A DNA stretch of 15,495 nt, taken from assembly GCA_964472565.1 (NCBI GenBank), contig CAYYNB010000150.1, forward strand, positions 1 through 15,495, in the 5' to 3' direction. How positions within the stretch are numbered: position 1 is the stretch's first letter; each line of letters starts with the position of its first letter. The notes under the pieces were generated by a model, which was given only the letters and a program-made list of their open reading frames with translations, did no database searches and was not told the origin of the DNA. Both the position numbers and the translations under genes were made by a program. This document shows, one piece after another, positions 6,609 through 14,143 of the stretch. This stretch comes from DATAMF01 sp964472565. Its GTDB lineage: Bacteria; Chloroflexota; Anaerolineae; Aggregatilineales; Aggregatilineaceae.

Positions 6609-7364
6609 ATGGCAGGAACGATGCAGGGCCGCGTCGCGCTGGTGACGGGCGGCAGTTCGGGGATTGGCGATGCGGCGGCATTGGCGTTTGCCCGCGAAGG
6701 TGCGCGGGTCGCGGTGGTGAATCGTACGCAAGCAACGGGCGAAAAAGTCGTCCAGGCGATCAAGGATCAGGGCGGCGAGGCGATGTGGATCGGCGCGGAC
6801 GTGGCGCAGGCGGATCAGGTCGAAGCGATGGTTCAGCGCACGCTGCAAGCCTACGGGCGGCTGGATTACGCCTTCAATAACGGCGGCAGCGGCGGCATGG
6901 AGGGGTGGCTGGCCGAAGTGCCCGAAGACGAATTCGACAAAACCATCGCGGGCTATCTCAAAAGTGTGTGGCTGTGCATGAAATACGAAATCCTGGCGAT
7001 GACCAACGGCGGCAGCATCGTCAACAATTCGTCGGTGGATGGGCTGCGCGCGTACCCGTTCGCCCCGATCTATTCGGCGGCGAAACACGGCGTGATCGGC
7101 CTCACCAAGTCGGGCGCGATGCAGTACGCGCAAAAGGGCATTCGGATCAATGCCGTCTGCCCCGGCTGGATTCGCACCCCCGCCACCGAAGGGATTCTGG
7201 CGCACAATCCCGACGCCGAACAGGGCATGCTCCAGCATCAACCCATCGGACGCTTGGGCACCGCCAATGAAGTCGCGGAGGCGGTGCTGTGGCTGTGTTC
7301 GGACAAAGCCTCGCTGATCGTGGGGGTGGCGTTCCCGGTGGATGGCGGGTATACCATCGTGTAG
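6609..7364 (+). CDS. SDR-family NAD(P)-dependent oxidoreductase
   Basis: 251 residues, the standard length for a classical short-chain dehydrogenase/reductase. It has the nucleotide-binding motif TGGSSGIG (13-20), an adenine-ring ADV motif near residue 63, NNGG (usual NNAG) near 90, catalytic Ser142 (NNSSVDG), Tyr155 and Lys159 (YSAAK), and the CPGWIRTP segment. The position of the tetrad Asn (usual form N-L-K-G-V-W) reads YLKSVW, with Tyr116. Arg39 after the second strand (VNRT) suggests NADP(H) preference, as inference. It has a strong GGGAGGA ribosome site and is likely cytosolic. It is a single gene between two palindromes and does not clearly belong with its neighbours. The substrate cannot be predicted. 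Confidence 0.9.
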   Translation: MAGTMQGRVALVTGGSSGIGDAAALAFAREGARVAVVNRTQATGEKVVQAIKDQGGEAMWIGADVAQADQVEAMVQRTLQAYGRLDYAFNNGGSGGMEGWLAEVPEDEFDKTIAGYLKSVWLCMKYEILAMTNGGSIVNNSSVDGLRAYPFAPIYSAAKHGVIGLTKSGAMQYAQKGIRINAVCPGWIRTPATEGILAHNPDAEQGMLQHQPIGRLGTANEVAEAVLWLCSDKASLIVGVAFPVDGGYTIV

Positions 7365-7398
7365 GATACCCATTTTTCGCGTAATGGTCGGCGGTTGC

Positions 7399-7422
7399 CG
7401 GGGCGATTCATGAATCGCCCCG
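7399..7422. repeat. Intergenic GC-rich palindrome, copy 4 (perfect, 24 bp)
   Basis: The half-site CGGGGCGATTCA (7399-7410) is followed directly by its reverse complement (7411-7422). It lies between the convergent SDR and lipoprotein genes, 34 nt and 24 nt from their stops, so a hairpin could serve both transcripts. It is followed by ACCAGAAT, shared with copy 3. Confidence 0.8.
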
Positions 7423-7446
7423 ACCAGAATATCTTGTGAGCGGGAA

Positions 7447-7896
7447 TTACTGTTCGTCGGTGGCTTCGGCAGTGGCGGCTTCGGTTGTCTCCGGCACGGC
7501 GACGGCTTTTTCTCCGCACCACTTCCACGCGCCATCCTCTTCGATCACGCGGTACTGTGTGGTGTTCAGATTAAAATCGCGCGTTTCGCCGCCGTAATCC
7601 ACATGAATATTGCCCTCGCAGCTCACCAGAATCGCGCTGCCCTCTTTGCCCGCCTGCGTACATTTCATGTCTTGCAGTTCCGCCTTGACGGACTTAAACG
7701 AATTCGCGTCCTGGTTCGCTTTGGCTTCCTGGGCCTTACACGCCAGGCTGACGAGTTTGGTTGCGTCGTGGGCCACTTTCGCCTTCAGATAATCCTCGAC
7801 GACTTTGGGGGCGTTGCCTTCGTCTTTCGATTCTTCTTCCGCACAGGCCGCCAGAGCCGCCAGCAGAAGCAGCATAATCAGCATAAAACGGCGCAT
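7447..7896 (-). CDS. Small lipoprotein, probable NTF2-like fold
   Basis: 149 residues with a lipoprotein signal peptide: MRRF, a hydrophobic core (LIMLLLLAALAAC) and lipobox LAAC with Cys18 as the lipid anchor, followed by an acidic EEESKDEG tether. The domain at about residues 30-132 begins with VVEDYLKAKVAHDATKLVSL, a pattern seen in NTF2-like export proteins, and contains four Cys (in LACKA, MKCTQ, VSCEG and KWCGE) that could form two disulfides. It ends in a Thr/Glu/Ala-rich tail. AAGGAGT lies 5 nt before the ATG. It is divergent from the large SH3/FecR-like gene across a 92-bp AT-rich spacer. The fold is my inference from pattern; function is unknown. Confidence 0.75.
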   Translation of the reverse strand: MRRFMLIMLLLLAALAACAEEESKDEGNAPKVVEDYLKAKVAHDATKLVSLACKAQEAKANQDANSFKSVKAELQDMKCTQAGKEGSAILVSCEGNIHVDYGGETRDFNLNTTQYRVIEEDGAWKWCGEKAVAVPETTEAATAEATDEQ

Positions 7897-7910
7897 CAGT
7901 ACTCCTTATT

Positions 7911-7946
7911 TGTTTTCAATTTCCTCGTAAGATGTCATTATATATA
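7911..7946. promoter_or_regulatory. Divergent AT-rich promoter region between the lipoprotein and SH3/FecR-like genes
   Basis: A perfect TATAAT on the minus strand (7937-7942) lies about 40 nt upstream of the lipoprotein start. On the plus strand, TTTTCA (7913-7918) and CATTAT (7936-7941), 17 bp apart, are a weak pair for the gene at 7989. The two would overlap, so the genes may compete for transcription. Confidence 0.35.
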
Positions 7947-7988
7947 TGAAAGATGCACTTTGGCAGAGTAAATTGGAGGAAAAGCACG

Positions 7989-9716
7989 ATGCGAAGACTC
8001 GTTTTAGGATTGATTTTAGCCTTACTGGTAGCCACCAACAGCCCCTTCCGCTCCGCGCCGGGTGTCACCGCGCAAGAGGGCGATCAATGTACCCAGTTCG
8101 TCGCTGAAGTCTTAAACGGCGTGCGCGCGGCCTGCACCGATCTCGCTCCCGGCGAAGTCTGCTATGGGTATGCGGGCGTGACGGGCACGTTGGCCGATAC
8201 CAGCGCGACATTCGGCGCGGCGGGCGATACCGTGACGCTGGATGGACTCGACGGGTTGGCAACGGTCAGCGCGAACCCCGAAGCGGACGAATGGGGCGTC
8301 GCCATGCTGATGCTGCCCGCCGGATTAGCCGACGGTGCGGTGACGGCGGCCCTGTTTGGCGAGGCGCAGATGGCGAAGCCGGTGGTCGCAGAAACGACGG
8401 ATCGCCCCACCCTGACGATCACCAACGGCGGCAATGCGCCGATCAATCTGCGCAACGGCGCGGGCACGACGTACGCGGCGGTGGGCGAACTGCTGCCGGA
8501 TACCAGCGCGGTAGCCGATGGACGCAACGAACAGGCTGACTGGGTGCGGATTCAGATGCCGGATGGTACCGCCGCCTGGGTGTTTGTCCGCCTGATCGAA
8601 TGGGAAGGCGATAACAGCGCGATCACGGCGCTCGATGTGCTGGCCCCGGATGATGTCTCCCCGGTGTTTGTGACCAGCGAGCCGTTCCAATCGTTCACGC
8701 TGACCACCGGCCCGCGCGCGGAACTATGCGGGGCGGCTCCGTCGGGTCTGCTGCTGCAATATACGGGCGAAAACGCGGCCAGTATCCAGATCAATCAGGT
8801 GACGCTCGCCTTCAGTGATGCGACCCTGTTGGTTCACGCCGCCGCGAATGAGTCGCTGGCGGTCATGGTGCTGTCCGGTTCGGTCACGGCAACCACGCGC
8901 GGCCAGAGCACCGACGCCGCCGCTGGCGAAGCGATCACGGTTCGCCTGGGCGGGGCCGATGGCCTCTCGCCCGCCGCCGCACCAACTCTTGCGCCCTCGT
9001 ATGCCTTCGGGGATGTGGTCGATGCGCCCGTGTCACTGCTGCCCGGCACGCTGACCTGTGTGGTCGGGGTCCCGGCGGACGGCGGCACGGTGACGATGCG
9101 CGTCGGTCCTGGCGAAGAACGCGGTGTGCTGAATAACATGAATCCTGAAGCCAGCTACAGCGTGATCGGCTGGGCGAATGATCCGAATAACGCGCCCTGG
9201 TGGCAGTTGGAAACCGGCGATCAGGATGCGTGGGTGCCACAGGCGGGTGTGGGGATGCTGGGGGACTGCTCCGCTGTGGCGCAGGTCGAACCCCCGCCGC
9301 TGACCTTTGCACCGCCCGCCGCCGGAAGTGGGGATACGAGCAGCGCGGGTGATACCGGCGAAGCGGATTTTTCGCCCACTGCGCAAACCGTCTGGCAGAT
9401 GTACCCCGGCTCCGACAAGATGAGCGGCACCTGCTCCGGCGCACCCGCGATCAACTTCTGTGATCACCTCGCGGCGATCACACCTGCCGAAGGCGGCATC
9501 ATGTGGCGCGGCATGGAAGCAAAAGCGTATTATCTGATGCGCATCCAGCCGAACGTCTATGCGTATTCTGGCCCGAATGTCCTCGGCACCGGTACGATCA
9601 GCATGACGCTGCGCTTCACCAGCGATTCGACAGTGGAAATGGTGCAATCGCTCACACTGAGCAGCGAACCGAACTGCCAGCACACCTATAACTATACCGG
9701 GAACAAAAACTGGTAA
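7989..9716 (+). CDS. Large secreted protein with two SH3-like modules and a FecR-like region
   Basis: 575 residues from ATG 7989, chosen because GGAGGA (7975-7980) is ideally placed and a typical signal peptide begins here (MRRLVLGLILALLVATN, cleavage near VTA-QE, residue 28). An upstream in-frame ATG at 7953 lacks a ribosome site. Residues 29-130: unassigned domain. Residues about 138-205: SH3-like module (PINLRNGAGTTYAAVGEL, WVRIQMPDGTAAWVF). Residues about 250-330: FecR-like stretch (ATLLVHAAANESLAVMVLSG then SVTATTRGQ). Residues about 354-423: second SH3-like module (VTMRVGPGEERGVL, WWQLETGDQDAWVP). A Pro/Ser/Thr/Gly linker follows, then a C-terminal domain (about 460-575) with four Cys that I cannot place. 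SH3-like modules often bind peptidoglycan or other surface ligands, so a wall or surface role is inferred. The propeller lipoprotein genes follow on the same strand. Confidence 0.78.
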   Translation: MRRLVLGLILALLVATNSPFRSAPGVTAQEGDQCTQFVAEVLNGVRAACTDLAPGEVCYGYAGVTGTLADTSATFGAAGDTVTLDGLDGLATVSANPEADEWGVAMLMLPAGLADGAVTAALFGEAQMAKPVVAETTDRPTLTITNGGNAPINLRNGAGTTYAAVGELLPDTSAVADGRNEQADWVRIQMPDGTAAWVFVRLIEWEGDNSAITALDVLAPDDVSPVFVTSEPFQSFTLTTGPRAELCGAAPSGLLLQYTGENAASIQINQVTLAFSDATLLVHAAANESLAVMVLSGSVTATTRGQSTDAAAGEAITVRLGGADGLSPAAAPTLAPSYAFGDVVDAPVSLLPGTLTCVVGVPADGGTVTMRVGPGEERGVLNNMNPEASYSVIGWANDPNNAPWWQLETGDQDAWVPQAGVGMLGDCSAVAQVEPPPLTFAPPAAGSGDTSSAGDTGEADFSPTAQTVWQMYPGSDKMSGTCSGAPAINFCDHLAAITPAEGGIMWRGMEAKAYYLMRIQPNVYAYSGPNVLGTGTISMTLRFTSDSTVEMVQSLTLSSEPNCQHTYNYTGNKNW

Positions 9717-9726
9717 GGCGCTTCTT

Positions 9727-9753
9727 GGGTAGGGGCTAAATTGGCCCCTGCCC
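9727..9753. repeat. Intergenic GC-rich palindrome, copy 5
   Basis: Arms GGGTAGGGGC (9727-9736) and GCCCCTGCCC (9744-9753) pair with one wobble around a 7-nt loop; TTTA follows. It starts 10 nt after the stop of the SH3/FecR-like gene and 19 nt before the first lipoprotein start, so it may separate the two transcription units. Confidence 0.7.
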
Positions 9754-9772
9754 TTTATCGATGGGGGTAGTG

Positions 9773-11083
9773 ATGCATCAGTTTAGACAATGGATCGTGG
9801 GGTTGGGAATCGCAGCGCTGCTGCTCGGCGGCTGCGGTGATGATCAGGACAATGAAAACCAGGATAAGCCGCTCGACGTATCCAAACTCAACGTGATTTC
9901 GATCCAGGAACTTGACCTGCTCGCGGGACCAGGACGAACGAGTGCCTACCTTGCGCCGGACGGCGAATCCTTCGCCTATGTCGATGGCACGGCGCTCTGT
10001 CTCTATACCATTTCCGGCGAGCAGCAGCGCTGCATTGACCTGGAAGAACTCAACCTGCACCTCGACAATGATCTAACCTTCTGGTCGCCGGACAGCCGCC
10101 ATCTGATCGTTGCCACCGACTTCTTACGCCAATATCGTGATCCCGACATCTGGGTAGCAGATATGCGGATGGGCACCCTCACCAATCTCACCGATGACAG
10201 CTTCGAGGGAAGTCTCCTGATGTACGATAAGGAAGAAGAGCCAGGCTTCATTGATCTGGGCGCGCGCTTCATCAATGAGGGGCAGCGGCTGGCTTTTGTG
10301 CGTTATCCGTATAACCGCGAACAGTCTCAGACCGCGACGATTATGAGCATGAAAGTGGACGGCAGCGACCTGAAAGAGATCGGTAAAATCCAGACCGATC
10401 AACGCTATTCGATCTTTGCGTTTGACCAGTCGCCAGCGCGCAAGCAGTGGGCCTACAACTACTTTCCAAGTGATCTGGACGATCCGAACATGGGCACGTG
10501 GGTAACAGATGCCCAATTCGAGCATCCGCGCAAAGTGGGAGTCTTCGACTATACGCGCGACGACGAAACCATCACCGCCCCAGCCTGGTGGGTGAAGTTC
10601 TCCGCTGACGGGCAGTACCTGATGAGCTATTCGGATCAGCTTTTTATACAGTCTTATCCGCCCCCGACCATCACCCCGGAGGGCGAGTATCCACGCTTCG
10701 ATCCGAAGGCCAGCCCGCTCCGCATCTTCAATGTTAAAGATGGGCAGTCCTTCCTGGCGGACGAGACATATTTTGCGCGGAGCGCGGCGTGGGCACCCGA
10801 TGGTCATGCTTACGCCTATATCGTGACCGATCAACTGCTGCAAGGCGGGCAAGACGGGCCGGGTCTTTATCTCGCGGCAGGACCGGGCGAACCGGGGCGT
10901 TTGGTGCTGCCGGGGATGTTCATTCCCCCTACGAGTATGAACCGCCAGCCGCTGATCTGGGCCAGCAACAATACGATTTTGCTGGGAAGCTTTCCGCCCG
11001 AAAAGACAATCATTGTGCAGTTGGGGGAGGGAGCAAGCATCGCATTCACAGCCGACGCAACCACAACGCAGGCTGCTGAATAA
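9773..11083 (+). CDS. Beta-propeller (TolB/PD40-like) lipoprotein, tandem copy A
   Basis: 436 residues. I place the start at 9773 rather than the in-frame ATG at 9761 because the N terminus MHQFRQW then matches copies B and C, and GGGGG lies just upstream. The lipobox is LLLGGC (Cys21), followed by a polar tether (GDDQDNENQDK). The rest is a propeller-like array of PD40/TolB-type repeats: YLAPDGESFAYV, FWSPDSRHLIV, GARFINEGQRLAFV, FSADGQYLMSY, AWAPDGHAYAYI and WASNNTILLG, pointing to six or seven blades. Such folds usually mediate protein or ligand binding rather than catalysis. It is the first gene of a three-gene array, one base from copy B. No catalytic motif is seen. Confidence 0.8.
   Translation: MHQFRQWIVGLGIAALLLGGCGDDQDNENQDKPLDVSKLNVISIQELDLLAGPGRTSAYLAPDGESFAYVDGTALCLYTISGEQQRCIDLEELNLHLDNDLTFWSPDSRHLIVATDFLRQYRDPDIWVADMRMGTLTNLTDDSFEGSLLMYDKEEEPGFIDLGARFINEGQRLAFVRYPYNREQSQTATIMSMKVDGSDLKEIGKIQTDQRYSIFAFDQSPARKQWAYNYFPSDLDDPNMGTWVTDAQFEHPRKVGVFDYTRDDETITAPAWWVKFSADGQYLMSYSDQLFIQSYPPPTITPEGEYPRFDPKASPLRIFNVKDGQSFLADETYFARSAAWAPDGHAYAYIVTDQLLQGGQDGPGLYLAAGPGEPGRLVLPGMFIPPTSMNRQPLIWASNNTILLGSFPPEKTIIVQLGEGASIAFTADATTTQAAE
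10070..10111 (+). repeat. 42-bp exact repeat shared by lipoprotein copies A and C
   Basis: This stretch, encoding the FWSPDSRHLIV blade, is base-for-base identical to 12553-12594 in copy C, while the flanking codons have diverged. That suggests recent duplication or gene conversion between copies A and C. Confidence 0.8.
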
Positions 11084-11084
11084 T

Positions 11085-12236
11085 ATGCACCAATTCAAGC
11101 AGTGGATCATCTTACTGGGAAGCATCGGGCTGATGCTGGGCGGGTGCGGACACGACGAGCAAAAAGCGGCAGCGCCACCCCAGCCGCTCGATGTGTCCCA
11201 GCTCAACATCATTTCGGTTCAGGAACTGGACCTGCTCACCGGGCCGCTGCGGATCACCGCCTACCTTGCGCCGGACGGCCAGCATTTTGCGTATATCAAC
11301 GGCGACGGGCTTTGTATTTATACGCTTTCCGGCGAGCGGGAGCACTGTTTTGATTTAGGTGAACGTCTCCTCAAAACATTCGACAGCGAGACGGTGCGCT
11401 GGTCGCCCGACAGCCGCTATCTGACGATTGGCATTCACCTGGCCCGCTATCCACGCATCGCCGACATCTGGGTAGCGGATACCACCGCCGGAACGCTGAG
11501 CAATCTCACGGAAGAAGAGATCGCCAATGAACCGCGCTGGATCGACTGTGGCGCGCGTTTTGTCGGCAAGAAGCTGGTTTTCATCCGTTATCCGGCTGAC
11601 GCAGAGGGCGTTCAGGTAGCAGCCGTCATGAGTATCAACCCCGATGGCAGCGCGCTGCAAGAGATCGGCACCCTCACCATCAGCCAGGCGCTTTCCGTTT
11701 TGGCGCTTGCCCCTGCCCCCGATCAGAAATCGTGGGCTTTCAACTATCTTCAGGAAGACACCGATGATCCGGATCAGGGCGTATGGCTGGTCAATGCCCG
11801 CTTCCAGAATCCGCGCCAGATAGGGGCCATCACTTCAACGCCCTGGTGGATCGAGTTTTCGCCCGATGGTCAGTATCTGATGACCTATGCGGATGAACTG
11901 CAAATTTATAAAGTCGAAGATGGGCGGGTGTTTCTGGCAGACCAGCAGTATTTGGTGCGCAGCGGCGCGTGGGCACCGTCGGGGCATGCGCTTGTGTATC
12001 TGGTCAACAATAAACGGCTGGGTGAGGAAAACGGCCTCTATCTGTCGGCAGGACCGGGCGAACCGGGGCGCTTGGTGCTGCCGGGCATGTTCCTGCCGCC
12101 CACCGCGCGAGGCCGCCAGCCGTTGATGTGGGCGAGCAGCAACACAATTTTATTGGGAAGTGTGCCGCCCGACCAAACGATCATTGTGCAGTTGGGCGAA
12201 GGAGAAAGTAACGCAACACTGGAGCAAGATTCATAA
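11085..12236 (+). CDS. Beta-propeller (TolB/PD40-like) lipoprotein, tandem copy B
   Basis: 383 residues from ATG 11085, one base after the stop of copy A, so translation is probably coupled; no strong ribosome site is visible. The N terminus MHQFKQW and lipobox LMLGGC (Cys21) align with copies A and C. The same propeller blades are present (YLAPDGQHFAYI, WSPDSRYLTIG, FSPDGQYLMTY, AWAPSGHALVYL, WASSNTILLG). It is shorter by about 50 residues: the loop of roughly 25 residues before RIFNVKDGQSF in copy A is absent, as is part of the segment after blade 2. In its last third it is closer to copy A than to C (shared PGEPGRLVLPGMF and IIVQLGEG). Starting at the in-frame ATG at 11013 would overlap copy A and add a tail with no signal-peptide character. 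Confidence 0.8.
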   Translation: MHQFKQWIILLGSIGLMLGGCGHDEQKAAAPPQPLDVSQLNIISVQELDLLTGPLRITAYLAPDGQHFAYINGDGLCIYTLSGEREHCFDLGERLLKTFDSETVRWSPDSRYLTIGIHLARYPRIADIWVADTTAGTLSNLTEEEIANEPRWIDCGARFVGKKLVFIRYPADAEGVQVAAVMSINPDGSALQEIGTLTISQALSVLALAPAPDQKSWAFNYLQEDTDDPDQGVWLVNARFQNPRQIGAITSTPWWIEFSPDGQYLMTYADELQIYKVEDGRVFLADQQYLVRSGAWAPSGHALVYLVNNKRLGEENGLYLSAGPGEPGRLVLPGMFLPPTARGRQPLMWASSNTILLGSVPPDQTIIVQLGEGESNATLEQDS

Positions 12237-12255
12237 AACCAAAGAGGGGAAAATT

Positions 12256-13539
12256 ATGCAGCATTTTAAACGTTGGATAGTGGGATTGGGAATCGTCGTC
12301 CTCATGTTGGGCGGCTGCGGTGATGATCCGGACGATAAAGACCAGGACAAGCCGCTGGATGTATCCCAACTGAACGTGGTGGCAGTGCAGGAACTTGATC
12401 TGATGGCGGGTCCCATTAACACCAGCGCGTATCTTGCGCCGGATGGCGAACACTTTGTCCATGCGAAGGTCAGCGAATTATGTCTCTATACCATTTCCGG
12501 CGAGCAGGAGCGCTGCATCGACCTGGAAGAACCCGAACTGCGGCTTGATAACGATCTAACCTTCTGGTCGCCGGACAGCCGCCATCTGATCGTTAACGTT
12601 GACTTTTTGCGCCGATTTCGTGAGCCAGACATCTGGATAGCGGATATGCGCGAAGGCACGCTCACCAATCTCACCGATGACGGCTTCGAAGGCACGCCAT
12701 TTGATGAAGAGGGAAAAGACGCCTTTACTGATCTGGGCGCGCGTTTTATCAACGGCGGCAAGCAGATCGCTTTCGTGCGGTACGCCGGGGATTATGATCC
12801 GGCGAAGGGGGCCAGCATCATGAGCATGAATATCGATGGCAGCGATCTGAAAGAGATCGGCACAATCGCCATCGAGCAGATGTACTCCATTTTTGCCTTC
12901 GACCAAGCGCCGAATCGGAAGCAGTGGGCCTACAACTACTTTCCCAATGATCTGGATAATCCGGCCATCGCCACATGGATCACAAACGCGAAATTTGAGC
13001 AGCCGCGCAAGGTGGGCGTTTACGAGTACCGGCGGGATGGTGATGTGCTCACGTCTCCGGCGTGGTGGGTCGAGTTTTCAGCAGACGGCGAATACCTGAT
13101 GACCTATTCCGATCTCGTTTGGGGCCAATACGCGACCCAAACGATTACCGCCGAAGACGGCACCCGCCGCCTGGACCCGCAGATCAGCCCGTTTCGCATC
13201 TTCCGCATCAAGGATGGGCAGTCCTTCATGCTAAACGAGCAGTACCTGGTGCGGGGTGCGGCGTGGGCACCGGATGGGCATGCCTTTGCCTATATTGTGA
13301 CCGATCAACTGCTGGAAGACGGGCCGGGGCTGTACATCTCTGAACGGCCAGGGGAACCGGGACGCCTGGTACTGGCCGGGATGTTCCTGCCGCCCACGAC
13401 AAGGAACCGCCAACCGCTGACCTGGGCGAACAATAACACGCTGCTGCTGGGCAACTTCCCGCCGGAGAAAATTTACATCGTCAAACTGGGCACCGGGCCA
13501 GCCATCACCACGCTGCCAACCACCGAAGCAGACGACTAG
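12256..13539 (+). CDS. Beta-propeller (TolB/PD40-like) lipoprotein, tandem copy C
   Basis: 427 residues from ATG 12256, with GAGGGGA at 12244-12250. The N terminus MQHFKRW, lipobox LMLGGC (Cys21) and Asp-rich tether (GDDPDDKDQDK) match the other copies. It is closest to copy A in the first two thirds (LCLYTISGEQERCIDLEE, FWSPDSRHLIV, KQWAYNYFPNDLD) and keeps the long loop before RIFRIKDGQSF that B lacks. The C terminus reads LLLGNFPPEKIYIVKLG, then a short Thr-rich tail. It is the last gene of the array, 19 nt after copy B, and is followed by a GC-rich hairpin and convergent genes. Function is unknown beyond a probable binding propeller at the cell surface. Confidence 0.8.
   Translation: MQHFKRWIVGLGIVVLMLGGCGDDPDDKDQDKPLDVSQLNVVAVQELDLMAGPINTSAYLAPDGEHFVHAKVSELCLYTISGEQERCIDLEEPELRLDNDLTFWSPDSRHLIVNVDFLRRFREPDIWIADMREGTLTNLTDDGFEGTPFDEEGKDAFTDLGARFINGGKQIAFVRYAGDYDPAKGASIMSMNIDGSDLKEIGTIAIEQMYSIFAFDQAPNRKQWAYNYFPNDLDNPAIATWITNAKFEQPRKVGVYEYRRDGDVLTSPAWWVEFSADGEYLMTYSDLVWGQYATQTITAEDGTRRLDPQISPFRIFRIKDGQSFMLNEQYLVRGAAWAPDGHAFAYIVTDQLLEDGPGLYISERPGEPGRLVLAGMFLPPTTRNRQPLTWANNNTLLLGNFPPEKIYIVKLGTGPAITTLPTTEADD
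12553..12594 (+). repeat. 42-bp exact repeat, partner of 10070-10111
   Basis: Identical to the stretch in lipoprotein copy A and encodes the same propeller blade. Copy B has a diverged version at the same place. Confidence 0.8.
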
Positions 13540-13581
13540 GTTAGAAACAGGGGTTGGGGAGGGATCGCAACGCCCGCCCCG

Positions 13582-13612
13582 GCCCCCTCACCAATGGTGG
13601 TGGCAAGGGGGC
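13582..13612. terminator. GC-rich hairpin between convergent genes (possible terminator)
   Basis: GCCCCCT + CACCA (13582-13593) pairs with TGGTG + AGGGGGC (13598-13612), with a 4-nt loop and a 3-nt bulge. A second small hairpin (GTGCC/GGCAC, 13625-13640) follows. No T-run is present on either strand. The position between the stop at 13539 and the convergent stop at 13653 supports a role in ending transcripts. Confidence 0.4.
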
Positions 13613-13652
13613 GTGCGCGCGTTTGTGCCGGGAATGGCACGGGTCGTAAACT

Positions 13653-14039
13653 TTACAGCGTGGAGCGGGCGAAGTTCAGCGCTTCTTCAACGGTATCAAA
13701 AACCTGATAAAACAGCTTGCCGAACGCTTCGCTGGACAGTCCCTCAAGGGCCATTTTATTAAAGAGATAGGGTGAGACAAAAAGCGTGCCGCGATACTTC
13801 GGATGGTTGCGCAGTCGTTCCCCTTTGACCCGAATATTTTGCGCCCCCTGGATCATTTCGTCCATGTTATATTTCGCCTTCTGGACAACAATCGCATAAC
13901 CGGGGCGGTCAAAGCGTTCGACTTCCGCAACAATAGCATCGATCATCAGGTCCATTTGTTCGATGGGGTTGTAAGTCTCGCGTTCCGTGACGATCACAAT
14001 GGGTTCGGTCCGGGAATGTTCAATTGTGAATTCAGACAT
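13653..14039 (-). CDS. Small cytosolic protein, unknown; possible STAS/SpoIIAA-like fold
   Basis: 128 residues without a signal peptide or membrane segment. The order strand (PIVIVTERETY), helix (IEQMDLMIDAIVAEVERF), strand (YAIVVQKAKY), helix (MDEMIQGAQNIR), strand (RGTLFVSPYLF) and helices (KLFYQVFDTVEEALNFARS) suggests an alpha/beta fold of the STAS/SpoIIAA-like sort. This is a guess from pattern, not a recognised family. The ending VFDTVEEALNFAR is common in small proteins of that kind. The ATG at 14039 has GGATG upstream. It lies 104 bp downstream of the HEAT-TM-esterase gene on the same strand, with its own candidate promoter, so co-regulation is possible but not shown. Confidence 0.6.
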   Translation of the reverse strand: MSEFTIEHSRTEPIVIVTERETYNPIEQMDLMIDAIVAEVERFDRPGYAIVVQKAKYNMDEMIQGAQNIRVKGERLRNHPKYRGTLFVSPYLFNKMALEGLSSEAFGKLFYQVFDTVEEALNFARSTL

Positions 14040-14067
14040 TGTTCATCCATACAACATTAACGTCTTT

Positions 14068-14073
14068 ATTCTA
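14068..14073 (-). promoter_or_regulatory. Candidate -10 box for the gene at 13653-14039
   Basis: TAGAAT on the minus strand, in an AT-rich stretch about 30 bp upstream of the start. No good -35 is visible, so this is weak. Confidence 0.25.
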
Positions 14074-14143
14074 TTTTAGCAGACCGAAATTAAAACGGCA
14101 TTAAAAACTATGACCGAAAGTCCCCGGTGTTTTCAAGCCCGCC

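Noticed and set aside
6603..7535. 310-codon minus-strand frame over the SDR gene
   Set aside because: Antisense to a well-supported SDR gene, overlaps the lipoprotein gene, and its product is low in hydrophobic core patterns.
3902..9753. The repeated palindromes as a CRISPR array
   Set aside because: The copies are one to two kilobases apart, vary in sequence, and have no regular spacers or cas genes nearby.
10124..11212. 362-codon minus-strand frame over lipoprotein copies A and B
   Set aside because: Antisense to two genes with lipoboxes and repeated propeller motifs; no signal peptide or known motif of its own.
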